The notes under the pieces were generated by a model. The model was given only the letters and a program-made list of their open reading frames with translations. It was not told the DNA's origin and did no database searches. Shown here one piece after another: positions 9,997 to 20,942 of a stretch of DNA of 64,000 bases (position 1 is the first letter of the stretch; the number at the start of each line of letters is the position of its first letter). The stretch spans positions 124,001 through 188,000 of the forward strand of contig CANXME010001991.1 of the NCBI GenBank assembly GCA_948144175.1, written 5' to 3'. The position numbers and the translations under genes were made by a program. This DNA comes from Closterium sp. NIES-65. Lineage: Eukaryota; Streptophyta; Zygnematophyceae; Desmidiales; Closteriaceae.

Positions 9997-12900
9997 TCAA
10001 GAGGTGAGCAACCGAGGCAAGGTAGGCACAAGGCCCAGCTGAGTACAGAAGCGCTGATGGTCACAAGGCGCAAGCGCCTTGGTGAAGATATCAGCAGTGT
10101 TGGCCTCAGAGGCCACGTACGCAAGACGCAGCTGACCACGCTGCTGCAGCTCACGAGCAAGAAAGTAGCGGAGAGCAATGTGCTTTGTTCTGTGCTCCAG
10201 GCGCTGCTCCCGACACAAGGCCAGCATGGCCTTGTTGTCTACGTACAGCACTGGAGGAGAACGAGGTGGCTCTCCGAGGTCACTCAGCAGGTAGGTGAGC
10301 CAGCAAAGCTCCTGTGCACCCATGGCTCCTGCGTAGATCTCAGCCTCACAACTGGAGCCGAGAACAAAAGACGAGCGAGTAGCCCACCACGAGACAGAGC
10401 CGGAACCAAGGCTGAAGGTGTAACCCTGTGACGACCGCTGCGTAGCCTGGTCGTCAGCCCAAGAAGCGTCTGCGTGCCCAGTGAGGACCACTGGACTCTG
10501 CCCTCCAAGCACAAGCCCCATGCCTGACGTACTGCACAAGTAGCGCAACGCCCTCTTCGCTGCAGCCATGTAATCCGGTCTGTGTCTCCCAAGAGCAACA
10601 TAGCGTGCAAGAATGCTAAGAGGGTATGCAAGGTTAGGTCGTATGCAGGTCATCAGGTACATGAGGCAGCCAACAAGCTCTGGGTACGGGCCACTTGACT
10701 CTACGGACTCATCCGAAGGCAGAGCTGAGAGCGAGTGGCGAGTAGGTAGAGGAGTGGCCTGAGGCGAGGAGTACGTGAAGCCGAAGCGCTGAAGGACCTG
10801 CTGCACCATGTGTGACTGAGTCAGGGTAATGGTGCGGCGTGCTCTGTCCCGAGTGATCTGCAAGCCAAGGTAGCTGCGTAGTTCACCCTGGTCAGTGCAC
10901 GTGTGTCTCTTCTGCAGCTCGGACTTCACGTGGGCGAGTCCAGCAGTGTCAGCTGTGGCAAAGACCAAATCGTCGACGTACACGAAGATGTAGAACGGCG
11001 GCAAAGAAGTGTCGGTGCGCAGAAACAGCGACGGGTCGGCAGTAGAGGGAGCAAAGCCAAGAGCCGCAAGTGTAGTCCTCAGTGTGTCGTGCCACTCACG
11101 CGGTGCCGGGCGGAGACTGTAGACTGGCCGCCAGAGGCTCCACTGGGTGCTAGGAGGAAAAGACCCAGTGAAACCAGGTGGGCGACGCAGCCAGATCTCC
11201 TCGTGCAGGCTGCCCTGCAAGAAAGCAGTGTTGAAATCAAGAGAGTGTAGCTCGTAGTCACGGTGAGCAGCTATGTGCAGCAGTACCCGAAGAGTGGTCA
11301 TCTTCGAGGTGGGAGAGAAGGTCTGAAAGTAGTCAACTCCCTGCCGCTGACTGAAGCCACGAGCCACGTAACGCGCCTTGAAGATAGGTGGAGAACCCGG
11401 CGGTCGCTTCACCCTGAAAATCCACATGCCATTGACGATGTTCGCCCCAGGAGGGGGAACAGCGTCAACGTAGGTGCCTGTGGACTTGCAGGAAGCCATC
11501 TCTGCATCCATAGCTGCCTGCCACTGAGAAGAGTAGGGACCCTCTATCGCTTCCGCGTAAGAGCGCGGAGTCGGGATGTCAAGTGCATCCGGGTCTCCCT
11601 CAGAGGTAAGCAGTACGGACACGAGATGAGGTGAAGTAGCGGCCAAGCACTGGAACTCCTCTTGCCTATCCTCAAGGACGTCCGTGCCAAGGGCACACTC
11701 ACCCCCGACGGACGGAGGACAGACAGACTTATACTCAGCAACAAGACTGGCGGCGTAGTCTAGGCGACAGCGAGCAGCAAAGTCGACGAGCTCAGCAACT
11801 AGGGCAGACGCAGCAGTGGAATCAAAGGAAGGGTCAGTGACAGCAGTAGCAAGGAGACGCGTGACAGTAGGACTAGCAGCACGAAGAGAGTCCGACTCCG
11901 GGTCGGCAAGAGCAGGAAGAAAGGACTTAGGAGGAGAAGGCAATGGGCACGCAGAGGAGCAGTGGACGGACGCAGAGACATCCGGTGCGTGCCAGGGACA
12001 GGAGGAGGACGCTGACGCGAACCGCGACCACTAATGCGAGCAGCACGGACAGGCTACGCAGGGCGAGACGCAGGCTCACAACGCTCAGCACCCCCACAGT
12101 CAGCACCCTCAGGCTCAGCACCCTCAGCAGCACCAGAGTCACCAGCGACCTCGACAGGCTCAACAGCGTCTACCTAGGACACACCTGAAGGGGCAGGACC
12201 CTGAGGGGGGAGGGGGTCTACCGGGGGGGGGACTGGCACAAGGAAGAGCGGTGGCCGGGGGAGGGACGGAGTGCGGTAGGGGAAGAGACGGTAGTAGGAC
12301 AGCTTGGGGTGACGTGACGTCCTGGGAGGACAGAACACGGCGAGAGGTGGGGTGGTAGAACTGCTACCCTGGCCCGTCAGGGGGGAAACCCAGGAAGACG
12401 CAAGGAGCAGCACGAGGGGACAGCTTGTCCGCAAACAAGTCGCGGACAAACGCCCGCGATCCCCAGACACGGAACGCAGACGCATCGCCAACCTTCCCCG
12501 TCCACAGCAAAGCTGGGGAGGTCTCCGGCATGGAGACCCTGGGCTGAAGGTTGATCTGATGCGCCGCGTACCAAACCGCAAACAGCCACAGAAAATGGGG
12601 GGCAGCCGCATGCATCATGGACGTACGGGCGACGTCCATGACCATGCCAATGTGGCGCTCAGCAATCCCATTTTGCTGTGGAGAGTCCGGAAGCGTGAAG
12701 GTCTGGCGGATGCCTCGTGCACGACAGTAGGCTCGCAGAAGGCCAGAGGAGAACTCCACGCCTCTGTCAGAGTGTAGACGCATAACAGGAAAGTCCGAGC
12801 CGAAGCTCTGCCTGAGCTGGACACGAGCTGCGCGGATCCAGCCGATCAACACCTCAGTGACATCACCCTTGCTGCGCAAGGGGAAGACCGTGGTGTAACG

Positions 12901-15193
12901 CGAGTAGTCGTCAACCGCCAGCAGGAAGTAGCGCTCGTGACCCTGTCCACGGACGCGGGCCGGGCCCCACACGTCCATGTGAAGCGTCTGCAGCGCAACC
13001 TCTGTCGGAGGAAACTGAGAGGAGTGAGGGGCAGCCCGCTGCCGCCCCTCGACAAAGGAGACGCAGGTAGGGCCAGGCCCCGGAGGAAGGGGAGGGAGGG
13101 ACCGGGGAAGACCAGAGACAAGGACACGGGAGGCCATACTTTGGAGACGAAGCAGGGAGGGGTGACCAAGGCGGTGGTGCCACAGGAGAGTCTCGTGAGA
13201 CAGGAGACGACACGAGCAGGGGGCAGACTCAGGACCAGACCTGGACGCTGCAGCAAACTCCTCACCCGACGCAGCTACCTGACCAGACGCACTGAGTGCA
13301 GGAGACGCAGTGGTCAGTGTGTACAGGCTCGACCCCAGCCAACGTGTAAACGTGGCCAGGTGTCGGCCTGTCCGAGCGTCCGTGCAGTGGGTCACCCGCT
13401 GATTCGCAGGAGTGAATTGGTGAACCCCTCCATCCTGTAGGTCAGCACCACTCACCAAGTTCGTAGAGATCGAGGGGAGGTAGAGACGAGACAGGGTGCC
13501 AGAGGGGGCCGCCGGACACGGGAGGACAGTGGAGAAGTGAGCTAGGAGAGGACCCCCAAAGGGGTCTGCCAGGGAGACTGCAACTGGCCGACCAAGCGGC
13601 GTGAGTGTGGTGCGGTCTCGAAAGAAGGAGCAAGAAGCCCCCGAGTCAAGTGTGAAGGTGTGGGAGGCCGAAGCCGACGCAGTACCTGAGAGCGCAGACT
13701 CACCAGTACCGGAGGAAGCAGACGCACTAGCACCTAGAGCAGCAGCCTCGGTAGCACCAAGAGCAGTAGCCTCACCAGTACCTAGAGCAGCAGTCGCAAT
13801 GCCCGGGTCGGGCGGGAAACACCGGTAACGGTCACCCTCCTCACTAATAGACACAGTATACATAGCAGCAAGAATAGTATCAAAGTCAAGGTCAAAGATA
13901 GCTACCCCTGCGCTAGACAGCTCGCCCCAGCGAGGGATCTCAGTGGCCTCAGGGAACTGGTGACGCCAAGCGTCCGTCAGGCGGCCAAAGCAGCGCTGGG
14001 TGGGGTGCGCACCCCCACACTGCTCACATGCACGGTTGCCGGTGCGCAGGACGTAGGTGCACGGACCGGTACCCCCACCCCGCTTGCGTGCAGCGTACCA
14101 CTCACGGAGCTGCTGAGGGGACAGGGTCTCCCGACTGCGCTGCTGCTGCTGGCGGTGACCACCACCGGAGCCACTCCTCTGCGAAGAGCCACGACCTCCT
14201 CCTCCTCCTCCTCCGCCACCGCCTCCTCCACCTCCGCCACCTCCACCACCTCCGCTCCCACCGCCACCGCCGCCGCCGCCTCCGCCTCCACTGCCGCCGC
14301 CGACACCTCCACCCCCGCCACCACTCCCACCACCACCCCCACCACCTCCACTGCCTCCAACGCCGCCTCGACCGCCCCCGCTAGCTCCTCCAGCGCCCCT
14401 GCCCCCCTTGCCCTTGCCAGAGCGGCGCTTCCCACTAGGGGTAGACGCCGCACCGACCGACTCCAGACCAACGAGGTCGGCCGCAGCAGAAGAGGCAACA
14501 GAGGGCAAAAGAGGGGAGGGGGAACACCCATAAAAGATGGGGGTGCGCGGGTCACCACGAGAGGCCCCTACAGCAACTATGCTCTTCTCCGCTGTTAGGA
14601 GGCCCTTCTCGAGGAGGTCAACAGTGAGAGTGGTGGGACAGACTGAGAGAAAGTGGTCCCTGACTACGCGAAGGGAGTCAGGGAGACGGGTGACTATGTA
14701 GTAGAGGGTGATGTACATGGGGGGGGGAGGTTCTTGGCGCAGAAGTCAGCAGGAAGTGCAGCGCGGTAGCGAGTGTCACTAGTGCGGAGGTGCGTAATGA
14801 GGTCAACGACTGTGGGAAAGGCAGCAAGGTCAGGGAAGAGGTATGGTAGCATGAGGCGGCTCAGTGCAGCATTGGCAGGGGAGGAGTAGCGTGCAACTAC
14901 AGCGTCGTACAAGGTCTGAGCACTCTTATACTGGCTAAAGTGCGCACGCTCAGAGGTAGGAAGGTGGCGATGCACAGCAAGACGTGCAGCAGCATCGCGG
15001 GTGGCCCACTATGAGCGAAAAGTAACGTCAGCATCAGCAGCAGGGGCAGGAGAGGCACCGGAGGTGAGGTCAAAGAGACAGAGAGTCCGTCTGCCCTATC
15101 GCACTGTAAGAAAAGCTGCAGGTCATCTATGCAGACGTCAAAGTCAATGGCCCGACCCTCAGCGTCAAAAGCAAGGACACTAGGGGTAGCCAT
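9997..15193 (-). pseudogene. gag-pol remnant of B1
   Basis: Extent of the B1 polyprotein fossil. Gag begins MATPSVLAFDAEGRAIDFDV near 15193. A serine/glycine segment with a long polyglycine run lies at about 14160-14420. It is followed by a knuckle-like CEQCGGAHPTQRC near 13990-14040, a DSG protease motif in LDSGASCSFF near 13640, and a GAG-pre-integrase histidine pair (HHRLGHPSLLRLQS) near 13140-13180. The integrase core is at about 13000-12600 with HMDVWGPARVRG, HSDRGVEFSS and SPQQNGIAERH. Reverse transcriptase is at about 11500-10800 with YVDD, and RNase H at about 10560-10050 ends near FTKALAP. The order protease-integrase-RT-RNase H is that of Ty1/copia. About two breaks; read as a fossil. 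Confidence 0.88.
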
Positions 15194-16447
15194 GACAGTA
15201 GTAGACCAGCAGCGCAAACAGTAGGGTAAGGGCAGTGCTGAGAAAGAGGCGCTGCTCTTACCAGACAGGGCGGCTCGGGCGGCTCGGCGGCACCGGCGGC
15301 TCGGCTGTTGGGCAGCTCGGCTGCTGGGCGGCTCGGCTGCTGGGCGGCTCGGCTGCTGGGCGGCTCGGCTGCTGGGCGGCTCGGCTTCTGGGCGGCTCGG
15401 CTGCTGGGCGGCTTGGCTGCTGGGCGGCTCGAATGCTGGGCGGCTCGGCTGCTGGGCGGCTCCGCTTCTGGGCGGCTCGGCTGCTGAGCGGCTGGGCTGC
15501 TCGGCGGTTCGGCTGCAGGGCGGCGCGGCAGTCGGCTGCTCGGCTGGGTATGGCGGCTGGGGCAGCTCGGGTGGCGGGCGGCGCTGCAGCAGGCGATGGG
15601 GCCGCAGGTAAGGGCGGCACGGCCGCAGTGAAGGGCGGCGAGGCCGCAGGTAAGGTGGCGGGGCCGCAGGTAAGGGTGGCGGGGCCGCAGGTAAGGTGGC
15701 GGGGCCGAAGCAGCAGTCGACGGGGCCGCAGCGAAGGGCGGCGGGGCCGCAGGTAATGTGGCGGGGCCGCAGGTAAGGGCGGTGGGGCCGCAGGTAAGGT
15801 GGCGGGGCCGCAGCAGCAGGCGACGGGGCCGCAGCGAAGGGTGGCGGGGCCGCAGGTAAGGTGGCGGGGCCGCAGGTAAGGGCGGCGGGTCCGCAGGTAA
15901 GGTGGCCGGGCCGCAGCAGCAGGCGACGGGGCCGCAGGTAAGGTGGCGGGGCCGCAGCGAAGGGCGGCGGGGCCGCGGGTAAGGTGGCGGGGCCGCAGGT
16001 AAGGTGGCGGGGCCGCAGGTAAAGGGCGGCGGGGCCGCAGGTAAGGTGGCGGGGCCGCAGCAGCAGGCGACGGGGCCGCAGGTAAGGTGGCGGGGCCGTA
16101 GCGAAGGGCGGCGGGGCCGCAGGTAAGGTGGCGGGGCCGCAGCGAAGGGGCGGCGGGGCCGCAGGTAAGGTGGCGGGTCTGCGGGTGAGGGCGGCGCAAG
16201 GGCGGCGACGGGCCGCTTAGGGTGGCGACGGGCCGCTTAGGGTGGCGACGGGACGAGTAAGGGCGGCGCGAGGGAGGCCGCTAGGGGCGACGCGACGGGG
16301 CCGAAGGAGGCCTAGGACGGGCGCGACGGTAGAGAGGGCACACGAGGCGCGACTCGAGCCTAAGCGAAGCGCGCTCCGGGCAGGAAAAAAAATTTCGACT
16401 TGGTGGGCCCTAGGAACAGTTCCCACGAGGGAACCTGCTCGATACCA
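15194..16447 (-). repeat. GC-rich tandem-repeat leader of B1
   Basis: The 1.25-kb stretch between the primer site and gag has no coding domain. It contains two repeat fields. At about 15290-15500 an 18-bp unit GGCGGCTCGGCTGCTGGG is repeated. At about 15600-16190 a ~20-bp unit GGGGCCGCAGGTAAGGTGGC is repeated with variants. Long frames across it encode only proline/alanine/arginine repeats. The B-type element at the right end of the window has similar repeats in the same place, so this is a family trait rather than a chance insertion. Confidence 0.8.
16434..16447 (-). other. Primer-binding site of B1
   Basis: On the minus strand this reads TGGTATCGAGCAGG, directly abutting the 5' LTR. It resembles the initiator tRNA-Met complement TGGTATCAGAGCCAGG with small differences, so the primer is probably the same tRNA. 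Confidence 0.65.
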
Positions 16448-16575
16448 TGAGAAGAAACGAGAATGAATGAACTATGAATGAATTGGGTACAAGTACTAAC
16501 CCTAATTGGGTTGTACCCCTTATGGGCTACCCCACTATAGCCTACACAATATGCATGAGCTATAATGTTCTGACA
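16448..16575 (-). repeat. 5' LTR of B1
   Basis: 128 bp, the same as 9657-9784 except for two bases near the TCTGACA end (AATGTTC versus AATAATC). Sequence from 16576 on is again family A LTR. Confidence 0.9.
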
Positions 16576-16726
16576 CCTAATGCGCGAGTACCTGCAAATG
16601 CTTCAAGTGAAAATTGCGAAAGCAAACAAACATACGAACATTCCATTCACACCCAAATGCATTCGCACACGCATACGCGTACAAACAGACGGCAGGATGT
16701 CGTGCAATGTGAATTTGCACCCAACA

Positions 16727-17113
16727 ACACATATGGATGGTACCAAGAGTAAGTGCGTTACCCATATGTCTCGTACCTACAGTAGATGTGTTACTTACCC
16801 ATATGGATGGTACCGAGATTAAGTTTGTTACTTACCCATATGGAGGCACCAAAAGTAAGTGCGTTATTACCCATATAGATGGTAACTGGAGTAAGTGCGT
16901 TACTTATCCATATCGGTGGCACCAAGAGTAAGTGCGTTACTTATTTAAATAGATAGCACCAAAAGTAATTGCGTTACTTACCCCTATGGATAGTACCAAG
17001 AGTAAGCGCATTACTTACCCATATGTATGGTACCAAAAGAAAGTGCTTTTCTTATATATATGGATGGCACCAAGAGTAAGTGCGTTATTTACCTATACGG
17101 ATGGTACCAAGAG
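16727..17113. repeat. 37-bp minisatellite, middle block
   Basis: The satellite resumes directly after the ACACA duplication, with the same CATATGGATGGTACC units as 5091-8688. About ten units, ending CCAAGAG at 17113 where an LTR-like TGTTGGGTGC begins. Confidence 0.9.
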
Positions 17114-18073
17114 TGTTGGGTGCAAATTCACATTGCACGACATCCTGCTGTCTGTCTGTACAAGTATACACGTGCGAATTCATTTGTGTATGAATGAAAT
17201 GTTCGTGTGCTTTTGCACGTTTTGGTGGTAGCATTTGTCAGTTCTCGCACAATGTGCGCTTCGGCACAACATTGTACGCGCTATGAACAGTGCAAGCAAG
17301 GGCGAGCTCGCAAAGGTGGAAGCTTTGCGGTTCGCTTCATTTGAATGAGCAGATTCAGTTATATCCAAATCGAAACTGTACTGTCTTGTTTGGTGGACTA
17401 TACTGTCGTAGGGCAGGCACTATAGGGGTACCATTTGGGTGAAGGTTGGATGTTGTTTGTCTGTATCTGCATACTATAGGGCCAGGGGAAACAAGCAAAA
17501 CCGGAATTTGGCTGGTTGGGCAAGGACAAAACAGGTTCTGTTTTCAGAACCTGAACCTGGTTGGTGTTATCCCAGGTTGGTAAACAACCTCAGTGTTTTT
17601 TTTTTTCCAACCTGGGATAACACCAACCAGGTTCAGGTTCTGAAAACCGAACATATTTCGTCATAGTGCAACCAGATAAAAGCTGGTTCTGCTGGTTTCC
17701 CCTGGCCCTGTAGCATGCAGATACAGACAAACAACATCCGACCTTCCCTTTAAATTGTACCCCTATAGTGCCTGCCCTAGTACACTATAAATAAACAAAC
17801 AAAATAGTACAATTCTGAGTTGGATAAAACAGAATCTGCATATTCAAATCAACCGAACTGGAAAGCTTCCATCTTGGGATCCTTTGCGAGCTTGTCCTTT
17901 CTGCTTGCACGGTACAATGTTGGGCTGAAGCGCAAATTGCGGGAGTACCTGCAAATGCTTCAAGAAAAAATTACAAAAGCAAACAAATATACGAACACAT
18001 CGCTCACGTGCAAATGCATTTGCACACGCATACTTGTACAAACAGACGGCACGATGTGATGCAAAGTGAATTT
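17114..18073. repeat. Inverted pair of family A LTR halves (foldback)
   Basis: Left arm: family A LTR read forward from its start TGTTGGGTGCAAAT at 17114. Right arm: the same LTR half in reverse, ending GTGAATTT at 18073. The arms meet in a perfect 41-bp inverted repeat (17540-17580 with 17607-17647) around a 26-base loop containing a T run. The centre shares a variant (GGTGTTATCCC) not seen in the ordinary LTRs, while the outer parts of the arms differ from each other more. The satellite lies on both sides. No coding sequence. It could be a foldback-type derivative or an inverted duplication within a former LTR. Confidence 0.82.
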
Positions 18074-18393
18074 GGATGGATGGTATCAAGAGTATGTGCG
18101 TACTTACTCTTACGAATGGTACCATCAGTAAGTGTGTTACCTAACCATATCAATGGCACCAAACGTAAGTACGTTACTTACCTATATGGATGGTACCAAT
18201 AGAAAATGCTTTGCTTATCCATATGGATGGTACCATGAGTAAGTGCGCTACGTACCAAAATCGATGGCACCAAAAGCAAGTACGTTGCTTACCCATATGG
18301 ATAGTTACGAGAGAGTAACTGTGGAATATACCTATAGGATAATAACAAGAGTATATCTGTTACGTACCCATATGGATGGTACCAGGAGTAAGT
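18074..18393. repeat. 37-bp minisatellite, right block (diverged)
   Basis: Degenerate satellite units with ATGGATGGTACCA and GTAAGTGTGTTAC words. They are more diverged than the other blocks, as expected for the edge of an array. They end at CAGGAGTAAGTG around 18393. Confidence 0.85.
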
Positions 18394-18762
18394 GTCAATG
18401 GGTATTGTGCTTGGCCTCGTCCTTGCTTGGGTAGAGCCGACTTCGTGGTCGGGAGTACAAGAGGTGCAGCCGACCCGCAGCAGTAGGCGACGCCGACTTG
18501 GCGCACTGGTCGACAGGACTAGGTCGACCTATACAGGGCCACTGAAAAGCCGCCGACTTTGGGGAGCCGGTGGCCGACTTCAACCTGGTGGTCGACGACT
18601 GGAGACGTCGACCCGGGTGGGGCGCCGACTTTGGGAGGCGCCGAGTTCGGACGATCGACCCGTCGAGCTCAACCTCGGAGGCGTCCGTTTTGGGATGCCA
18701 ACTTGGGGCAGCCAATTTGGCGTGGTCGGCTGATAGCTGGGCTGGTCGACCTGGAGTTGGTC
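18394..18762. other. GC-rich degenerate repeat tract, no gene seen
   Basis: About 370 bp rich in the words GTCGAC and GCCGACTT at irregular 15-30 bp spacing. It matches no coding domain I recognise. It resembles in style, but not obviously in detail, the GC-rich tract at 38840-39440 next to the family D remnant. It may be a retroelement leader or a decayed minisatellite. It ends exactly where a family A LTR begins. Confidence 0.5.
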
Positions 18763-19853
18763 TGTTGGGTACAAGTTCACATTGCACGACATCCTGTCGT
18801 CTGTTTGTACGAGTATGTGTGTGCGAATGTATTTGCGTGTGAATGGTGTGTTCGTGTGTTTGTTTGCTTTCACAATTTTTGCTTGAAGCATTTGCAGGTA
18901 CTCGCGCATTGTTAACTTCGGCACAACATTGTACGCGCTATCAACAGTACAAGCAGAAAGGACGAGCTCGCAAAGGAACCCAAGATGGAAGCTTTGCGGT
19001 ACGGCTTACTTGATTGAGCAGATTCAGTTCAATCCAACTCGAAATTGTACTGTTTTGTTTGGTTGACTCTGGTGTAGCAGTGCGGGCACTGTAGTGGTAC
19101 AATTTAGGTGAAGGTTGGATGTTGTTTATGTGCATCTGCATGCAACATGGCCAGGAGAAACCAACGGAACCAGCATTTGGCTGGTTGGGCAAAGACAAAA
19201 CAGGTTCTGTTTTTAGGACCTGAACCCAGTTGTTTTCCCAGGTTGGAAAAACAGAACCAGAGGTTGTTTACCAACCTACCATCTGGTGTTTCGTCCAACC
19301 AGGTCGGTTCTGTTGCTTGAAATTGTTTGGGATCATCCTTGGTTGCTCCCAGGTTGATTCCCAAGGTCCTTGCTAGCTACAACTATTTATTCCTTCTCTG
19401 TTTGTGAATGGATATAGTCAATTTGATTCAAATGATTTTCATCCCTTGCTGGAATCTCATTTCTACGCGGTGCGACGGCGGAATGCTACCCGAGTCAATG
19501 CTAGTACGCTAGCACTACGTTCCTAGGTCAACGCTGTCAAAACCATAACTTCGTAATTGCATAACTATTTGGGAGGAAACTTGGCATATTTTAAAGGTCT
19601 TGGAGGGAGCTTCGATATAGGGAATTCTCAGCTTAATCGGATTGACGGTCTGCACAATATGCTGCGCGACATTCAAGGTGCTTTTGCTATTTTGGCTAAG
19701 TCATTCTTGATCCCTCTCTCTACAAACTCGGACCCGAGGATAGGGGCTGGTCTTGTATCAGGCACCCAAGGACCCTTGGAGGTGACCCTGAGGAGAGGTT
19801 TTAAGTTTGATTAAGTCCTAATAGCTTGAGTTTATTAGGCCCTTACACCAACA
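18763..19853 (+). repeat. 5' LTR of A2
   Basis: 1091 bp, starting TGTTGGGTAC and ending CTTACACCAACA. It is followed by a 13-bp repeat of its own end (CCTTACACCAACA, 19854-19866) before the primer site. The sequence is family A throughout. Confidence 0.9.
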
Positions 19854-19869
19854 CCTTACACCAACAAGC

Positions 19870-19881
19870 TGGTATCAGAGC
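19870..19881 (+). other. Primer-binding site of A2
   Basis: TGGTATCAGAGC, the initiator tRNA-Met complement, three bases after the duplicated LTR tail. Confidence 0.85.
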
Positions 19882-19912
19882 TGCCTTATAGTGATCGTCA
19901 ATATACGTAGCT

Positions 19913-20942
19913 ATGGCGAGTAACACCTCGTCGTCACCTGGTGAATCTTCAGCCCAAGATCGTAGCGGCAGCCAAGATTCTAGTGTTTCAGCGCCAAGGG
20001 GAGCGCGAACAAACCAGGGCTCGCTGGTGAAGGAGGTGCTGAAACTTCATTGTCGAGAAGTTCAATAATGAGGGCTATGATAATTGGGCCTGGAAAATGC
20101 AACTAGATTTCCGTCAGATTCGATTGCTGAAACTAATGATTGGGGAGGAGCCTAGACCGAGTGACCCCACGTTGCAGGAAGATTGGGATGAGCGCTCCTC
20201 GGCTGGCTACTATTTGATGTCGTAGAGTTTGGAGCTGAACCAGTGTCACCACGTTATGCAGCTGCTGCCGGCGGTTCAGTGCGGTCCGAAGGCGTGGACC
20301 GTGTTGACGGAGCTGCGCGCCCCGACCTATGTTGTTGCAACATTGATACTGGAGAGGGAGTTATCCGCGTTGCGCCTAAGCGAGGGAGAGCCGGTGCAAC
20401 CTGTCCTCGACAAGATGCGCGACCTCTACGCGAAGTTGGCGACTGCGAGAATCACCTACCTGGAGCAGACCAAGTGCTTAAAGATGCTCTCGCTGCTGCC
20501 GCAATCGTGGCTTCAATTCATGAGCGGATTGAGCCTATCACAGAACAAGAGCTTGTGGACGCTCGAGTGGGTGCGGACAAAGATTCTGGACAACTTCCGT
20601 CGCCGCCAACTGAGGGGTCGAGACAGCTGTAGCAACGGCTATGGGTAGCAAGGGAGCCGACGTGGCAGAGGACGTGGCTTTGGTGATGCTTGACGCGGTG
20701 CAATGAAGGACGACGACTCCAACGACCAACAAGAAGGTACCGCTTGGGGTTGCGGCCCGAAATCTGGACGTGGGGGCAAGTCGGGGGCTGGTGGCAAAAT
20801 GAAAGGGAGTTGCTGGTATTGTGAGAAGGAGGCACATCGTTGGTTTCTGTGCTATAAGAAACCCGATGAATGAACCCCCAGAATCGTAACCTGGATGGCG
20901 GCGCAAAGAGAAACCAAAAAATGATTCAAACATGGTCGCCGA
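19913..20942 (+). pseudogene. gag remnant of A2
   Basis: Family A gag read forward: an N-terminal MASNTSSS-type start, the LMIGEEPRPSDP and YYLMS stretches typical of the family, and a zinc-knuckle region CWYCEKEAHRWFLC near 20810-20855. It stops at 20942, where copy A3 begins. Broken, several breaks. In intact relatives gag continues directly into protease. Confidence 0.8.

Larger units (their letters stand above)
9657..16575 (-). mobile_element. Family B Ty1/copia element, copy B1, with both LTRs
   Basis: A 6.9-kb copia element on the minus strand. The 5' LTR is 16448-16575, the primer site 16434-16447, a GC-rich leader 15194-16447, gag starts near 15193, pol runs to about 9997, a purine tract (in complement) lies at 9785-9796 and the 3' LTR is 9657-9784. 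The two 128-bp LTRs differ at only two positions by eye, so the insertion is recent compared with its host LTR. The flanking duplication is CCCAA (9652-9656) and CCTAA (16576-16580), with one mismatch. The coding region looks nearly whole, with about two breaks. It interrupts a family A solo LTR, which is in turn inside the satellite. Confidence 0.92.
8689..16726 (-). mobile_element. Family A solo LTR in the satellite, split by element B1
   Basis: A single family A LTR in reverse orientation, in two parts: 8689-9656 and 16576-16726. Its termini are TGTTGGTGTAAG and GCACCCAACA. It is flanked by a perfect 5-bp target duplication ACACA (8684-8688 and 16727-16731), and the satellite resumes on both sides. 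No A internal region is present, so it is a solo LTR, the usual product of recombination between the two LTRs of a former full element. The B element at 9657-16575 inserted into it later. Confidence 0.9.

Noticed and set aside
13960-14598. A plus-strand frame rich in Thr, Ser and Ala
   Set aside because: Complement of the polyglycine coding run of family B gag on the minus strand.
15258-16199. A 313-residue open frame on the minus strand rich in Pro, Arg, Ala and Leu
   Set aside because: It lies in the GC-rich tandem repeats of the B1 leader; the residues simply repeat with the DNA unit and no domain is present.
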